This document shows, piece by piece, positions 53,156 to 64,000 of a stretch of DNA of 64,000 nt. The DNA is taken from positions 186,001-250,000 of the forward strand of contig QPMI01000035.1 in NCBI GenBank assembly GCA_004431415.1. Direction: 5' to 3'. This stretch comes from Cyanophora paradoxa (Eukaryota; Glaucocystophyceae; Cyanophorales; Cyanophoraceae). A program made the position numbers and the translations under genes. The notes beneath the pieces were generated by a model. It was not told the origin of the DNA, made no database searches, and was given only the letters and a program-made list of their open reading frames with translations. Every line of letters starts with the position of its first letter. Within the stretch, counting starts at the first letter, position 1.

Positions 53156-56100
53156 ATGCCCGCGCGCGGCTACCGGCCGCGGCGCAGTGGCGCATATGCA
53201 TGCGCAGCGGCGCAGCCGCAGCGGCAGCTCATTGTCAGTGCAGCCTCCAGCTGCGCGTGCAGCCTCTTCGCGACCGTTGTCGCTGTGGTAGCGGTCGTGC
53301 AGACATCGATGCTTCTCCCTGCAGCCAGCGCTCAGCAGCTTCAGTGCGGGAAGAACTCCCAGCCGCAGCACAGCACGCGTTGGCTCACGCTCAACGGCAA
53401 TAGAGGTCACATTGTAATCCCGACATCATCAATGCCAGCATGGGGAAGCAGTCGGGGCCTCACTTTTAGCTTCTGGATGATGATCGCCGATAAAGACGCG
53501 CAAGACATGGCGCGAGGTGCGTAGTCCTGGTCGTGTTCTACGTATCATAGCTATATACATAGCTATGATCATGATAGGCTACACGTACGCGTATACGTAC
53601 AGCATATATATGTATGCGTATAGCGCTTTAAGGCCGGCGCCTGCGCGCGCGCCCGGGACGACGCCAGCGCCGATCGCAAGGTCTAGATCTTCGCGATCGC
53701 ATGCGAATGCGCGACGCGTGCACATCATGACGTCCCATGCATATGCAGTCTTTAATTTCGGGACCCGACTCGCGAACTGCTCGGACACCCAACTGCAAAA
53801 CCTGGCTATGGACGACATTTCTTTAGCGTTTGATCGGGTCTGTGCTGTACATGTGCTCGGGCCTTCCTCCGCGTTTTCAAGTTCGGTAAGATGTGGAATC
53901 GCAGGACCACCCGAGTTCTGGAAGAACAATGCTGCGTTTCAGAGTTTTCAACGGGCAGCTCACAGCGCCATTTGATAGCTCGTATACGGACGCGTACACG
54001 CTTACGACGTGGGGCGATGGCAGCAATGTCTCGATCACGGGTGACTGGGTTCACATTGCTATAACGATGGGCACCAGTACCGCGCGCGGCACGAAGTACT
54101 ATGTCAACGGCGTCCTCCACGCGCAACTAAAGTATTACTGGAAAGACATTCTGGCCGCGTCTCGTCCCTACATGTTCATCGGTCGGTCTGCTTGGTCCTG
54201 CGATCCTTACCCGAGCAGGCTATCCCTCGCTGGTTCGCGCCCGCTTCCGTTTTCGCGCAGATGACGCTGATTCATTTGATTTCTTTGATTTATTGAGCAC
54301 AGATTTCAGGGTTTTCCTGACAGAACTTGACCCAATAGAAGTTAGTTACTACGCCAATCGAGACTTCAGATACCAACATGTCACTTATTCAGTCGATGCT
54401 GCTTTAGCCAACGTGCTGTTCTGGTACCCCCTGAACGACACTGTGGTGCCCAATTACGAGCCCCCGACCTTCAATGCGTACCTCACTGCATTCGATTCTA
54501 GGGGTCCACAACAGCAAAAGATTACTCCGGGCGGGGATTCCACGCAAATCTATCGGGCGACGCGACCTTCGGAAATGCTTTCTACGGTTCTCAGCCTCGC
54601 GCATTCCAGCGTGCGCACTCTTGCATATGCATTGATATAAATTGCACACGAGATCTTTCTCATTCGCGAGATCGTATGCGCAGCCTGCCCGCAGCCAAGC
54701 CAGATTCTCGATACATGTCAGGCTTCCGGCTTCGGCTTCATCGCCGGGTCTATATCCTGCACTTCCGGATCCACGGGCGATTCGTCAACGGGGAATTTCT
54801 CCGGTGGAGATTCTGCTTCGGGGACTACTTGTTCTCCGGAAAAATCGAGGCTTGTCCCTTCTGTTTTCTCTCCAGACAGTAGTAATAGTATCAATATTAA
54901 TTTGACTTATTCATTCACGCGCGATATAGCTTAACCAATAAGGTCCTGTTCTCTGCAGGCTGTGGAAGTTCACCAATATTTCAGGTTCCGATTACTCAAT
55001 AACTGTCTATTATGATTACTATCGGTGAGCGAATGCAAGAACCTTCAGCTTGCATTTGCGCATGCGTGACCGTCGGACTTTGCATGCTCTATTTCGCTTT
55101 TGTAAACTTTGCGCTTACAGAACAATCAAGGCCTCCGTATGCCATCCCAACACGAGCTTCGCGGCATACATTATGATGGGCGTCGGCTGCCCGTCCACCG
55201 CATCCCCCGTTTCGCACCCAAATCCATATCAGGGCGGTCCAGGTGCGCGGTCGCTGTGTGCACTGCCAGTTACATGCAGCTGACATCGACGTTCGCGTGG
55301 TCATGGCAGATGGCGACAGGTGCGGAAAGGCCGGAATGTATTCGTCGATCACGTTCACGGCCAACCCAAGATTTGTGTACACACTCTCGATCTTAGCCCC
55401 CTGGACCCCTCCCGGAACTTGTGCGCTGCTTTCAGTCCCTCGCTCCGGTCATATATATTTTCAGCGCTCATCGCTGAAGCTCATGCTCATGATCAGCCCC
55501 CGGGGCATTCTACCTGAACATAGAGGACTCTGCCTGCCCGTGTCGTCCGTCTTGCTTGCAATTGCTCTTCATTCGAATTCGCGCTTCTGCAGAGCTGACC
55601 GTTAATGTTTCATGCAATTGCAGCGACGCCGACGCCGAACGCGATTGCCGCACCCACGCCCGCGCCTTCGGTCGTGACATCGGCGACGCCGAGTCCCACC
55701 CCCGCCGCGTGCCCCACCGCTCCGAATCCAGGTGTGCGCATTCAAGGCCAGTCCTAGGCCTTGCGCCGGTCGAACGCATACGCAGCATGCGCCAGTGAAA
55801 GCACAAAGTACATGAATCTTCCCTTCATCGACACATGCAAAAATGCTACGCACGGCGGAGCAACCTGGAGCACATTTAGCCCGTGCGTGCAGGAGGCTGC
55901 CCGCCTCTTCTTCAGAATCATCTCGCGTTAAAATCTCGCAGCTATCCGGATCCTTCAAATCTAGTGTACCCCGCGGCCGAGTTCCGATTCCGAGTCCCCT
56001 CGCGAAGGTCGCAAACGGATTTGCCGCGAGCGCTTTCGACTGAGAGCGAGACTGACGCAAAGAACCTCGCAATCATGGCAATTGCGCAGGAACGTGACTG

Positions 56101-59100
56101 CATCTGTCTGTGGCTCAACTACAGGCTGGACGCCTTACTTGACGGCCTTCCTTGGATGTCCTAGTGTCCGTCTTGATCGCTTTCTAACTGGAGCGAACGC
56201 GAGCGTTATTCGCGGAAATGGAGGTTGCGGTCCAATGATCATTGATGCGACTCCTGGATTAGAATACATCATTTCAGTGCGAGGTAAGGCTTTCAAAAAT
56301 TAAAAGAACGATCCAATAGCTGCATGTGTCTCTACATGAAGCGTGCCTATATGAACGTCTCCTTTTTATTACATGCATATGACTCATATATCGGGACCTG
56401 ACAGTGACGAGCCGCGCGCAGGACTCAGAACGTCGGACAAGGGCTTCTTTATCCTGAATGTCACGGACAGTGGGGGCCCCTGTTGCACTGGCTATAGTGC
56501 GTTGCCTCCTAAATCGCTACTCTAAATCGAGCCTCCATGCTCGCATGATCGCCTGCGACTTTTATTAATAAAACACAAACGTGCATGTTCGCAGGAGACC
56601 CGACTCCGACACCGTCTCCGACACCTTCGCCTACATCGACGCCCTCCCCATCGGTGCGATCGCAGTTGCAGTTTATGTCTTTTAACCGCCCGCACGTGTC
56701 TTTTCTCTAATACTGATTGCATTGCAAAGCCGTCGCCTGCGCCAAAGAAGCTGCAATGTGGGGATAGCTCCACTCCGCAATTCAGCAGCCGGTGGCTCAC
56801 GCTTCATGGAGATGGAGGGCACATTGTGATCCCCTCAGCATCAATGCCCGCATGGAATTACAGCTCAGGCCTCACCATCAGCTTCTGGATGATGATCTCC
56901 AGCACTGATACGTTGGATAATGCACGCGGTGCGCAGTGCTATTAAAATTGCTGAAGCTAGCGCCGGTTCCCCGGGGCCGCGGTCTGCGTACTCTATCGTA
57001 ATTATATGCATGATCATGATGGTCCCTACGCATATATATAGCGCATACAACTTGCAATCAGTTGGCGATGTTCAGGCCGGACATGTACAATACGCACAGC
57101 TAGCTATACAGCTGATCATGACGGCCCGTATGCATGCAGTCTTCAGTTTTGGGACCCGCCTGGCCAACTGCTCGGAGACGCAATCGCCAAATATCGTACA
57201 CGACATGTCCTTAGCCTTTGATCGGGTCTGCATGCTTACATGTATATATACCGCGCGCCCTTGCAAAGGCAATGTAAGCAAAGTCTGAAACCAGCTCTGG
57301 CGCAGTACCCCTTAGGGCAATTTCCCAAAAACTCCTCAAGTTCTGCGCCAACGGACATGCGCTTCAACATTTTCTTTGGGGATGCGTCCGAGCAGTGGAC
57401 CAGTTGTTGCTCTAACTTGGTAGAATGGGCAAGCGGCACCTTCAACTCAGGGGTAGGTTTTACCGAAGACTACAACATTCCAATCACAGGTGACTGGGCG
57501 CACGTTGCGATTACGATGAGTGAGCGATCAACAAGAGGCATCACCGATCCATCAAGCGGTGTTTTGATGAGCTCCATCGGCTACTACATAAATGGCGTGT
57601 TCCTCACACCTCTTGGAGGCTATACGACGCTTGTTCCGACTGCGTCTCGTCCCTACATGTTCATCGGTCGATCTGCCTGGTCCTGCGATCCTTACCCGAG
57701 CAGGCTATCCCTCGCTGGTTCGCGCGCATACGCACCGCTGCCGCATGTGTATATATCGATTCGCTAGTAGCTATAGTACCACTCTCAGAGTCTGAAGCTC
57801 ATGATTACGTTGATTTTTCATCGACGACAGACTTCAAGGTCTTTCTCCGAGAGCTCTCCTCCACAGAAATAAGCTACGAGGCGAATCGCGATGTCCCGTT
57901 CGCGCCCCCTTCAGTCTCGAAATTGCTGTTCTGGTATCCCCTGAACGACACTGCGGTAACTGAATCCCGGCCCTTACTAGTACTGGAATCCGTATGAAGT
58001 TTGTATTGATATCGCGATCGCCTTCAGAACTCGACCATAGCTAAAGATTATTCTGGAAATGGATACGATGGGACCCTGTTCGGAAACGCGACCTTTGGGA
58101 ATTCTTTCTATGGTTCTCAGCCTCGTGCATTCCAGCGTGCGTATATTTGCATTATATACATGAATAGATTTCACTTGAAAGTATTCCGATTCTCGGCATT
58201 AATATTGCATTCGCAGCTTGCCCTTATCAGCCTTCAGTTCTCGACACATGTCAGGCTTCCGGGTCCGGCTATATCGTCGGGTCGATCTCCTCTATAGCCT
58301 ACTACTACAGGTATACGGGTAGGACAAGGTCTGTAATTCTGTCTGCTAAGCCAGCCGAAGGTTGTTTCCTGATCTGCACGCACGCGCAGACTCAAGGGAT
58401 TCATCACCTTCCTTGGCACTGATTTCGTTCTGACGAATTTCTTAAACACCACGCGGTACATTAAAACTTTACTGTACATGTTAGCTATAGCGAAACTCCT
58501 TGTTCTACTTTTCTACTCCTTCGCGCATTAAAAGAATTTTTCGAATGCCTTGCAGTACCATCAAGGCCTCCGTATGCCATCCCAACACGAGCTTCGCGGC
58601 ATATATTATGATGGGCGTCGGCTGCCCGTCCACCGCATCCCCCGTTGCGCACCCCATCGCGAATACGTATCATGGAGATCCAGGTGCACGGTCACTGTAC
58701 GCAGTAGTACTGCCACTGTTACATGCAGCTGACATCGACGTTCGCGTGGTCATGGCAGATGGCGACAGGTGCGGAAAGGCCGGAATGTATTCGTCGATCA
58801 CGTTCATGGCCAACCCAAGATTTGTGTACACACTCTCGATCTTAGCCCCCTGGACCCCTCCCGGAACTTGTGCGCTGCTTTCAGTCCCTCGCTCCGGTCA
58901 TATATATTTTCAGCGCTCATCGCTGAAGCTCATGCTCATGATCAGCCCCCGGGGCATTCTACCTGAACATAGAGGACTCTGCCTGCCCGTGTCGTCCGTC
59001 TTGCTTGCAATTGCTCTTCATTCGAATTCGCGCTTCTGCAGAGCTGACCGTTAATGTTTCATGCAATTGCAGCGACGCCGACGCCGAACGCGATTGCCGC

Positions 59101-62100
59101 ACCCACGCCCGCGCCTTCGGTCGTGACATCGGCGACGCCGAGTCCCACCCCCGCCGCGTGCCCCACCGCTCCGAATCCAGGTGAACAACTCAGTGACTTG
59201 CATTAAGAATTAAAATTTCTTCATCGCATCTTGATCATGACCCGCGAGTAAAATCGGCGCAGCATGCAGCGGTGTGCCATTGTATAAAGAGTACGCAAGC
59301 ATTCCATTTCTCGATACGTGCAAGTCCGGAAATACAACCGGCGCAACCTGGACTACAAAAGACCTGTTCGTTACACGTGGAATTCTATTGAATGAATCAT
59401 CTCTGTCGGTAATTTATTTCACATCACACGCAGGTTCTCTTACCGCAACAACTGGAGCTCTTCCTCAGTCGGGTCAATGCCAGCAGCTCATTATCGATTC
59501 CGAGTCCCCTCGCGAAGGTCTCAAACGGATGTGCCGCGCGCGCTATCGACTGAGAGTGGCAGTTGACTCGAAGAACCTTTTAATTGCGCAGGAACGTCAC
59601 TGCAACTGTTTGCGGCTCAACTACAGGCTGGATGTGGTTCTCATTCTGGACGCCTTACTTGACGGCCTACGTTGGCTGTCCAAATTCTGGAAGCTTTGTT
59701 TCTGGAGCAGCGGCCGACGTGAAACGATACGGCACAGGATGTGGTCCGATAGTTATAGACGCTCGACCCGAAAAGGAATACATTCTGACAGTGCAAGGTG
59801 CATTCTGCAGACCAAATATTAACGCTGTAAACTTCGAATTCTCGATCATCATATGCATGGCATGGCTGACAACAAACGTTAACTGTAGGCGCACAATCTT
59901 CGGACATGGGTTTCTTTTCTTTGAAGGTGAACGACACCGTCGGGGAGCCGAACTGCTGCTTTTCACGTGCGTTTGTTTTTTTGGGGCCCTTCTCCATCCA
60001 TCCTCACACTCAGATCATAACCAGGTGCTTCTACGCCGACGCCTTCGCCGACACCCTCTCGCACGGTGCGGCCGTAACTCCCGAGGTTCTCCGGATTTTC
60101 TGCTGCACATATCAGCGCTGAGCAGAACCTCGCGCAGCCGTCGCCCTCCGCCAGCCCAACGCGAACGCCCTCTCCCAGTCCCTCGCGATCGAGCTCTCCA
60201 AGCCCAACGGCATCCCCAAGCCGGAAGCCCTCCCCCAGCGCTAGCGCCAGTCCGAGCCCGACGTTGATGTCAACGCCATCCCCCAGCCCTTCGAATTCGC
60301 CCAGCCGTACCCCTTCCCCTAGCCCTAGCCCCTCGTACGCGTCTAGCCCTTCACCCAGCGTTACGGCCTCTCCTAGCAATTCACCCAGCCCTTCGATGTC
60401 TCCAAGCGCGTCCCCAAACCCTTCCCCCAGCCCTTCCCCGTCGACGTCGACGTCTCCGACGCCCTCCGCTACTGCCTCTCCAAGCGCTAGCCCCTCTTCA
60501 AGCCCCTCTCCCAGCCCTTCGCTCATTATTAGCCCCACCGCAAGTCCCAGTCAGACTCCCATTACTAGTGCAAGCCCAACTTTTGCCCCCAGTCCTCTCG
60601 CAACTCTCGTGGCCAGCCCGACTCCAAGTCCAAGCATTGCAAGTGCAATTGTGTCCGTGGCCAGCCCAAGTTCCAACCCTCTGTCTATAGCGAGCCCGAG
60701 CCCTACGGCTGGAGACAGGCGTATAAACGCATTCGCAGCGACAGCTACGCCAACACCGGTACCATCGAGCGCTTCTGCAGGTGCTCCCTTCAGCTCAAAA
60801 GAATTATTGATGACCGGTGATACTTGCGACTGAAAGCTTCACTCAGGTTCCGCTGGCCCCAGCGCCAGCCCGCGTCCTACAGAGCCGGCCATTCGTTCGA
60901 CTTCCACTCCTTCTCCAAGCTCTCGTATACGTATTCCCCCTTTTTATCTTTCTAATCTTGTTATCTGCGCCTTTCTATAGCTAATCTTGTTATGTTAACG
61001 TTCCCGAGCAGCTGCCTTGCCCACGCCGCTAGAGCTGCCGACGCCGGCTGCCGACGTCGAGATATTGATTCCACTGGCGAGCATCTTTTCCACAAGCGAA
61101 ATCGCGGAGCTCGTCGACCCCCAGGCGACTTCCACAATGTTGACTCCGCCTGGGGCATCATCGACTCCCGCCTCCAACCTCAACTCGAACGCCATCTCGT
61201 TCTTCGTGCTGGTCAACGTCCCTTGCACGGCCATCACCTCTCAGATCGCCAGGACAATCCTTTTGCAAGCTTCGACGGTGCGGTGACGATGATTATATAA
61301 AAGTCAGAAATTTCGACCCCACATTCTCTTATATCGAAGTTTCCTCAGACTTTGCAAGTTCAGTCCTCCAAAGTCCGCCTCGGAGCTCTGGCCTGTGTCT
61401 TCAACTCTTTATCTGCTCGAGCGCGCCACTTGCTCGCGGGCATAGTCCAGGCTCAGCTCATTGCGAGGGCCGAATCTGCGATTGAATTCCAGAGCATTGA
61501 ATCGAAGCTAATGGCGACGGCAGTCCGCGAGAGCATGGTCACCGCTCTCCAGGCGGTCGGTCTCCCAGCTGTCAGCGTCTTTGTTGTCCCCCGTGCTACC
61601 CAGCCCTCCACATCGATATCGATATCGCCTGCTGTGGCGCCATCATTGGCCCCATCGACCCCTGTTGTCTCTACCGAAATGTCCGGCCAGGCCTCAAGTT
61701 CTTTGCCAATTGGTCTGGTTGTTGCAGCAGGTGGTGGAGGGGCTGCAATCATCGCCGTTGTTGTCGGTGTTGTCATTTTCGTGCAGCGGGGGCGCCGGCG
61801 GCGCCGAACTCGAGTCCAGCATCTCTCGCCTGCAACAGCCACCCCAGGCGACGGCAAGAAAGTACGAGTCACAAGCCGCGGTATCAGATCTATAGCTAGA
61901 CATTTAGTGCCGCCGGCGGCCGCGGCCGAGATAGCGCCAGTTAGTCCGACCAGCGGTCTACACGATTTACCTCAATCTGGCACTGGCGTACGCGTACGCG
62001 TCTTTCCAGCTCCAGCTGCAGTCGAACTCGAATCCGAGTCGACTCCAATGGACCAGCCGCAGCCGCAGGGCGAGGGCCACGGCACCGATCTGTCCCCTGA

Positions 62101-62257
62101 TCAGCCGGCCGCGGAGATGGCAGACTATGCATCGCATTTAGTCAATGTCGATCGCGAGAGGAGCAGTATGCGCCGCAGCCTGGCTTCCGTCGACGTCGAC
62201 TCCTTTGATTCCGATCCCGCGACCGCGAGAATCGCGCCGACTCCGGCTCACGCTTGA
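53156..62257 (+). CDS. Large cell-surface protein: signal peptide, LamG-like and PPC-like modules, Ser/Pro stalk, TM helix
   Basis: ATG at 53156; a signal peptide (CSLFATVVAVVAVVQTSMLL, then ASA before QQ) leads into a LamG/jelly-roll module (HIVIPTSSMPAWGSSRGLTF; ITGDWVHIAITM; YYVNGVL; SRPYMFIGRSAWSCDPYPS). Cys-containing modules follow (LDTCQASG; AYIMMGVGCPSTASP), then a segment like bacterial pre-peptidase C-terminal domains (CGSTTGWTPYLTAFLGCPS; CGPMIIDATPGLEYIISVRG; near 56.1-56.5 kb). From about 56.6 kb the series repeats: a second LamG (ITGDWAHVAITM, same 19-residue block), Cys modules, and PPC-like text (TGCGPIVIDARPEKEYIL). A Ser/Pro-rich mucin-like stalk (60.13-60.8 kb) precedes a TM helix (IGLVVAAGGGGAAIIAVVVG, about 61.7 kb), a basic stop-transfer (RGRRRRRTR) and a 150-residue cytosolic tail. 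It is probably an adhesion or receptor protein. Exon borders are unresolved and more than one gene is possible. Confidence 0.7.
55275..55731 (+). repeat. Internal duplication in the surface-protein gene, copy 1
   Basis: About 457 bp nearly identical to 58724-59180, introns included (one c/t change noted at acgttcacgg/acgttcatgg). Flanking sequence is similar but clearly diverged, so the identity looks like recent gene conversion rather than the original duplication. Confidence 0.88.
58724..59180 (+). repeat. Internal duplication in the surface-protein gene, copy 2
   Basis: Partner of 55275-55731 at an offset of about 3449 bp. It covers the exon with VRVVMADGDRCGKAGMYSS, the following introns, and the Pro/Thr-rich exon (TPNAIAAPTPAPSVVTSATP). 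Confidence 0.88.
60130..60800 (+). repeat. Ser/Pro-coding low-complexity stalk
   Basis: Degenerate repeats of cccagcccttc/ccaagc coding SPSPSPS-type sequence (for example NPSPSPSPSTSTSPTPSAT). It lies between the PPC-like modules and the membrane helix, as expected for an O-glycosylated stalk. Confidence 0.8.
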
Positions 62258-64000
62258 TCTGAATTAACGCGGTAGTTATAGCTATATCAGGCGAACCCTC
62301 TTCCGAAATCCCAAAACGAGCGAGCACTATATGTGCGCACTATATATAGATCGTTTGCGCGTATATTTTCCATCTTTCCTGTTTGTTTTGATCAGGTCGT
62401 TGGCAGTAATCGTTTAATTGTGCTCACCAGATTTCACGTGCTCATGTTTCATTTCATATAAGACTCGTTATCTTGGATTGAGCTACATTACATTACACAT
62501 GTGCACTTTACACTTAGACTTGTGAAAGGCTTGTGCCGAACCGGGGGGTGCGAGGCGGCGTCGCGCCAGGCGCCAGCGGCCTGGCGAGTGGCAAGCGCCC
62601 GCGCGGCGAGGCGCCGGTACTGGTACAGATCTAGAGTGACAGTACGCCGGTCCACGGGCCCATGAAACGCAGTCAGGCGCGGCGAGGAGTAGGGTAAAAG
62701 GGTACAGGGGCAGATGGGTAGAAAGGGAGGGTAGAAAGGGTAGAAAGGGGGGGGGGAGGGGGGGGGGGCGGGAGGTACGATTCTCTCGTACCGTGCTGCG
62801 TAGAGAGTGTCACGATGGCGAGCATCCTATCCAATAGGCTACGTAGCCGGATCACCTCACACTAGCTCGGCGCCGGATTTGGCTAGGAATCACCCCTGCC
62901 GTAACAAGAGTGAAAACATCTGGACCAAAATCGAATCGACTAGCAAGGGAAGGGAGGAGGGCGGCGCCCGCCGCGTCGCAGGGTCGCGCCTGCGGCGCGG
63001 GGCCAGGCACCAAGGCACCCGCACAAGCCGAGCGCCCCCGGCGGCAAAGGCCTCCCTTCGGCCAGGCACAGGCACCCGTGGATCGAGGGGGCGACGGGGG
63101 GGGGAGGGGGGGGGATTTGGCCGGGGGGGCACGTTAGGGGGTGGAGAGGGGTGGGGCCGGGTGCGGGTAGAAGATTGCTGACCTGGAGCGTCTGCGGCCG
63201 GGTACGATACGAGGGTGGAGCGGAGGTAGAAGTGCAGGGTGGGTACAGAGAAAGGGGGGGGAAGAGAAATGCTGCCCTGAAGAACGGCTGCCCTGCGCCG
63301 AGAAGAGGGTGAGAGGGTGAGATGGGGGGAGCGGAGTGAGGGGGAGGGGGAGCGAAGCCGGCGAGCTGAGGGGGTTACGGAGACGCTACGGAGACGGCAG
63401 ATTGCGGCGAGGCTGGCGAGGGGGTACCGGCGCTGAGCCGCCCGGAAAGGAAGTGGGGTTAAGGGAGGCCGCACGGGGGTCGGAGGGAGGGGGCTCCGGA
63501 TTCGGGTGGGGTACGGGTGGATGTGGAGAATGCTGCCACGGAAAACGGATGCCCTGCGCCGGGTGGGGGGTGAAGACAAAAAGAGGCAGGGCGGAGAGGG
63601 TGGAGCAAGGCGAAGGGGCGAGAGGAGTGAGCAGAAGTGGGTACGGAGGCGCACGGTGTCTTATTCTGCGCGCGGCGGGGGCCAGAGGGTCAGGCCGAAG
63701 GGGTTCCGAGGGTTACCAAAAGATCGGGGCGAAGCCGGCGAGGGGGAGTACCGGGGGAGGCCAGTCGCTCCGCCCAGGGGCCGTGGCCAGAGCTTCTAGG
63801 GGTACCGAGGGGTACCGGGGTACCGACGACGAGGAGGGCGCCCCGCGCGCCGCGCCGGAGATGCGCTGGTGGCCATGGGGGACCAGCAGCGAAGGGTCGG
63901 GGCTGAGAGAGTCGGGAGAGAGGTCCCGCCCTCCCTGCTCCGGCGCCGTGGGAGGGTCGGCGGACGGGGGGGCGGGCGGGGGACGGCGGGGGGGCCGCCA
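62258..64000. other. Downstream G-rich region, possibly introns of a minus-strand gene
   Basis: 62258-62660 is ordinary intergenic sequence. From 62690 the + strand is G-rich with many ggggtac words; on the minus strand these read gtacccc, the intron style of the SMPD4-like gene. Two imperfect repeats (aatgctgcc...tgccctgcgccg, about 63268 and 63528) lie 260 bp apart. Near the right edge the minus strand gives a short protein-like run (DPSLLVPHGHQRISGAARGA, about 63895-63835) followed by a gtacccc donor. That is too little to call a gene. Confidence 0.35.

Noticed and set aside
62890-63654. 254-codon minus-strand frame near the right edge
   Set aside because: Low-complexity Pro/Ser/Arg text full of gtacccc intron-like words, with no motif; it is more likely intronic.

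Overview
The window is nuclear DNA from a microbial eukaryote. It is GC-rich (strongly so in genes) and its genes are broken by many short introns (mostly 60-120 bp). Most 5' splice sites read GTGCG or similar, and an unusual share are GC-AG (GCGCG, GCGAG or GCAAG). Gene families present are an NPHP3-like DUF4062/NACHT protein, a HECT E3 ligase, an SMPD4-like protein, a CBM20 protein, an F-box protein and a LamG/PPC-like surface protein. There is also a tyrosine-recombinase retroelement. This mix and the intron style fit a unicellular alga; a haptophyte or pelagophyte is my best guess, but nothing in the window (no rRNA, no plastid gene) proves it. There are no operons, no tRNA or rRNA genes and no CRISPR.

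Layout: 1-4.1 kb, minus-strand NPHP3-like gene running off the left edge. 4.2-8.9 kb, Ngaro/DIRS-like retrotransposon (Gag, RT-RNase H, tyrosine recombinase, split direct repeats), apparently truncated on its left. 8.9-11.9 kb, minus-strand type II membrane glycosyltransferase. 12.3-15.9 kb, SMPD4-like gene (+). 16.8-17.8 kb, CBM20 gene (-). 18.7-20.6 kb, F-box gene (+). 20.8-29.5 kb, a satellite array of two alternating half-units of about 350 bp. 30.5-34.3 kb, an unrecognised multi-exon gene (+). 36.4-37.2 and 39.7-40.2 kb, two truncated copies of the SMPD4-like gene. 37.3-38.2 kb, an unrecognised gene (-). 41.0-42.5 kb, HAD pyrimidine 5'-nucleotidase-like gene (-) with a 9-nt microexon, divergently paired with a coiled-coil HECT E3 ligase (43.0-51.2 kb, +). 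51.3-52.9 kb, dispersed AT-rich repeats. 53.2-62.3 kb, a large signal-peptide/LamG/PPC-like/Ser-Pro stalk/TM protein. 62.3-64 kb, G-rich low-complexity DNA, possibly introns of a minus-strand gene.

Exon borders were read by eye from splice consensus, reading-frame continuity and family similarity. For the HAD gene the ten exons sum to 747 nt, exactly 249 codons. For the glycosyltransferase and for most of the NPHP3-like gene the phases also agree across junctions. In the other genes the outer limits are firmer than the individual exons. The genes do not form an evident pathway. The most distinctive things here are the retroelement's coding logic (in-frame gag/pol separated by one TGA, and a -1 slippery heptamer leading into the recombinase), the higher-order satellite with an inverted unit, the microexon carrying part of a catalytic motif, exon-edge duplications inside the glycosyltransferase gene, and a conversion-like near-identical tract inside the surface-protein gene.
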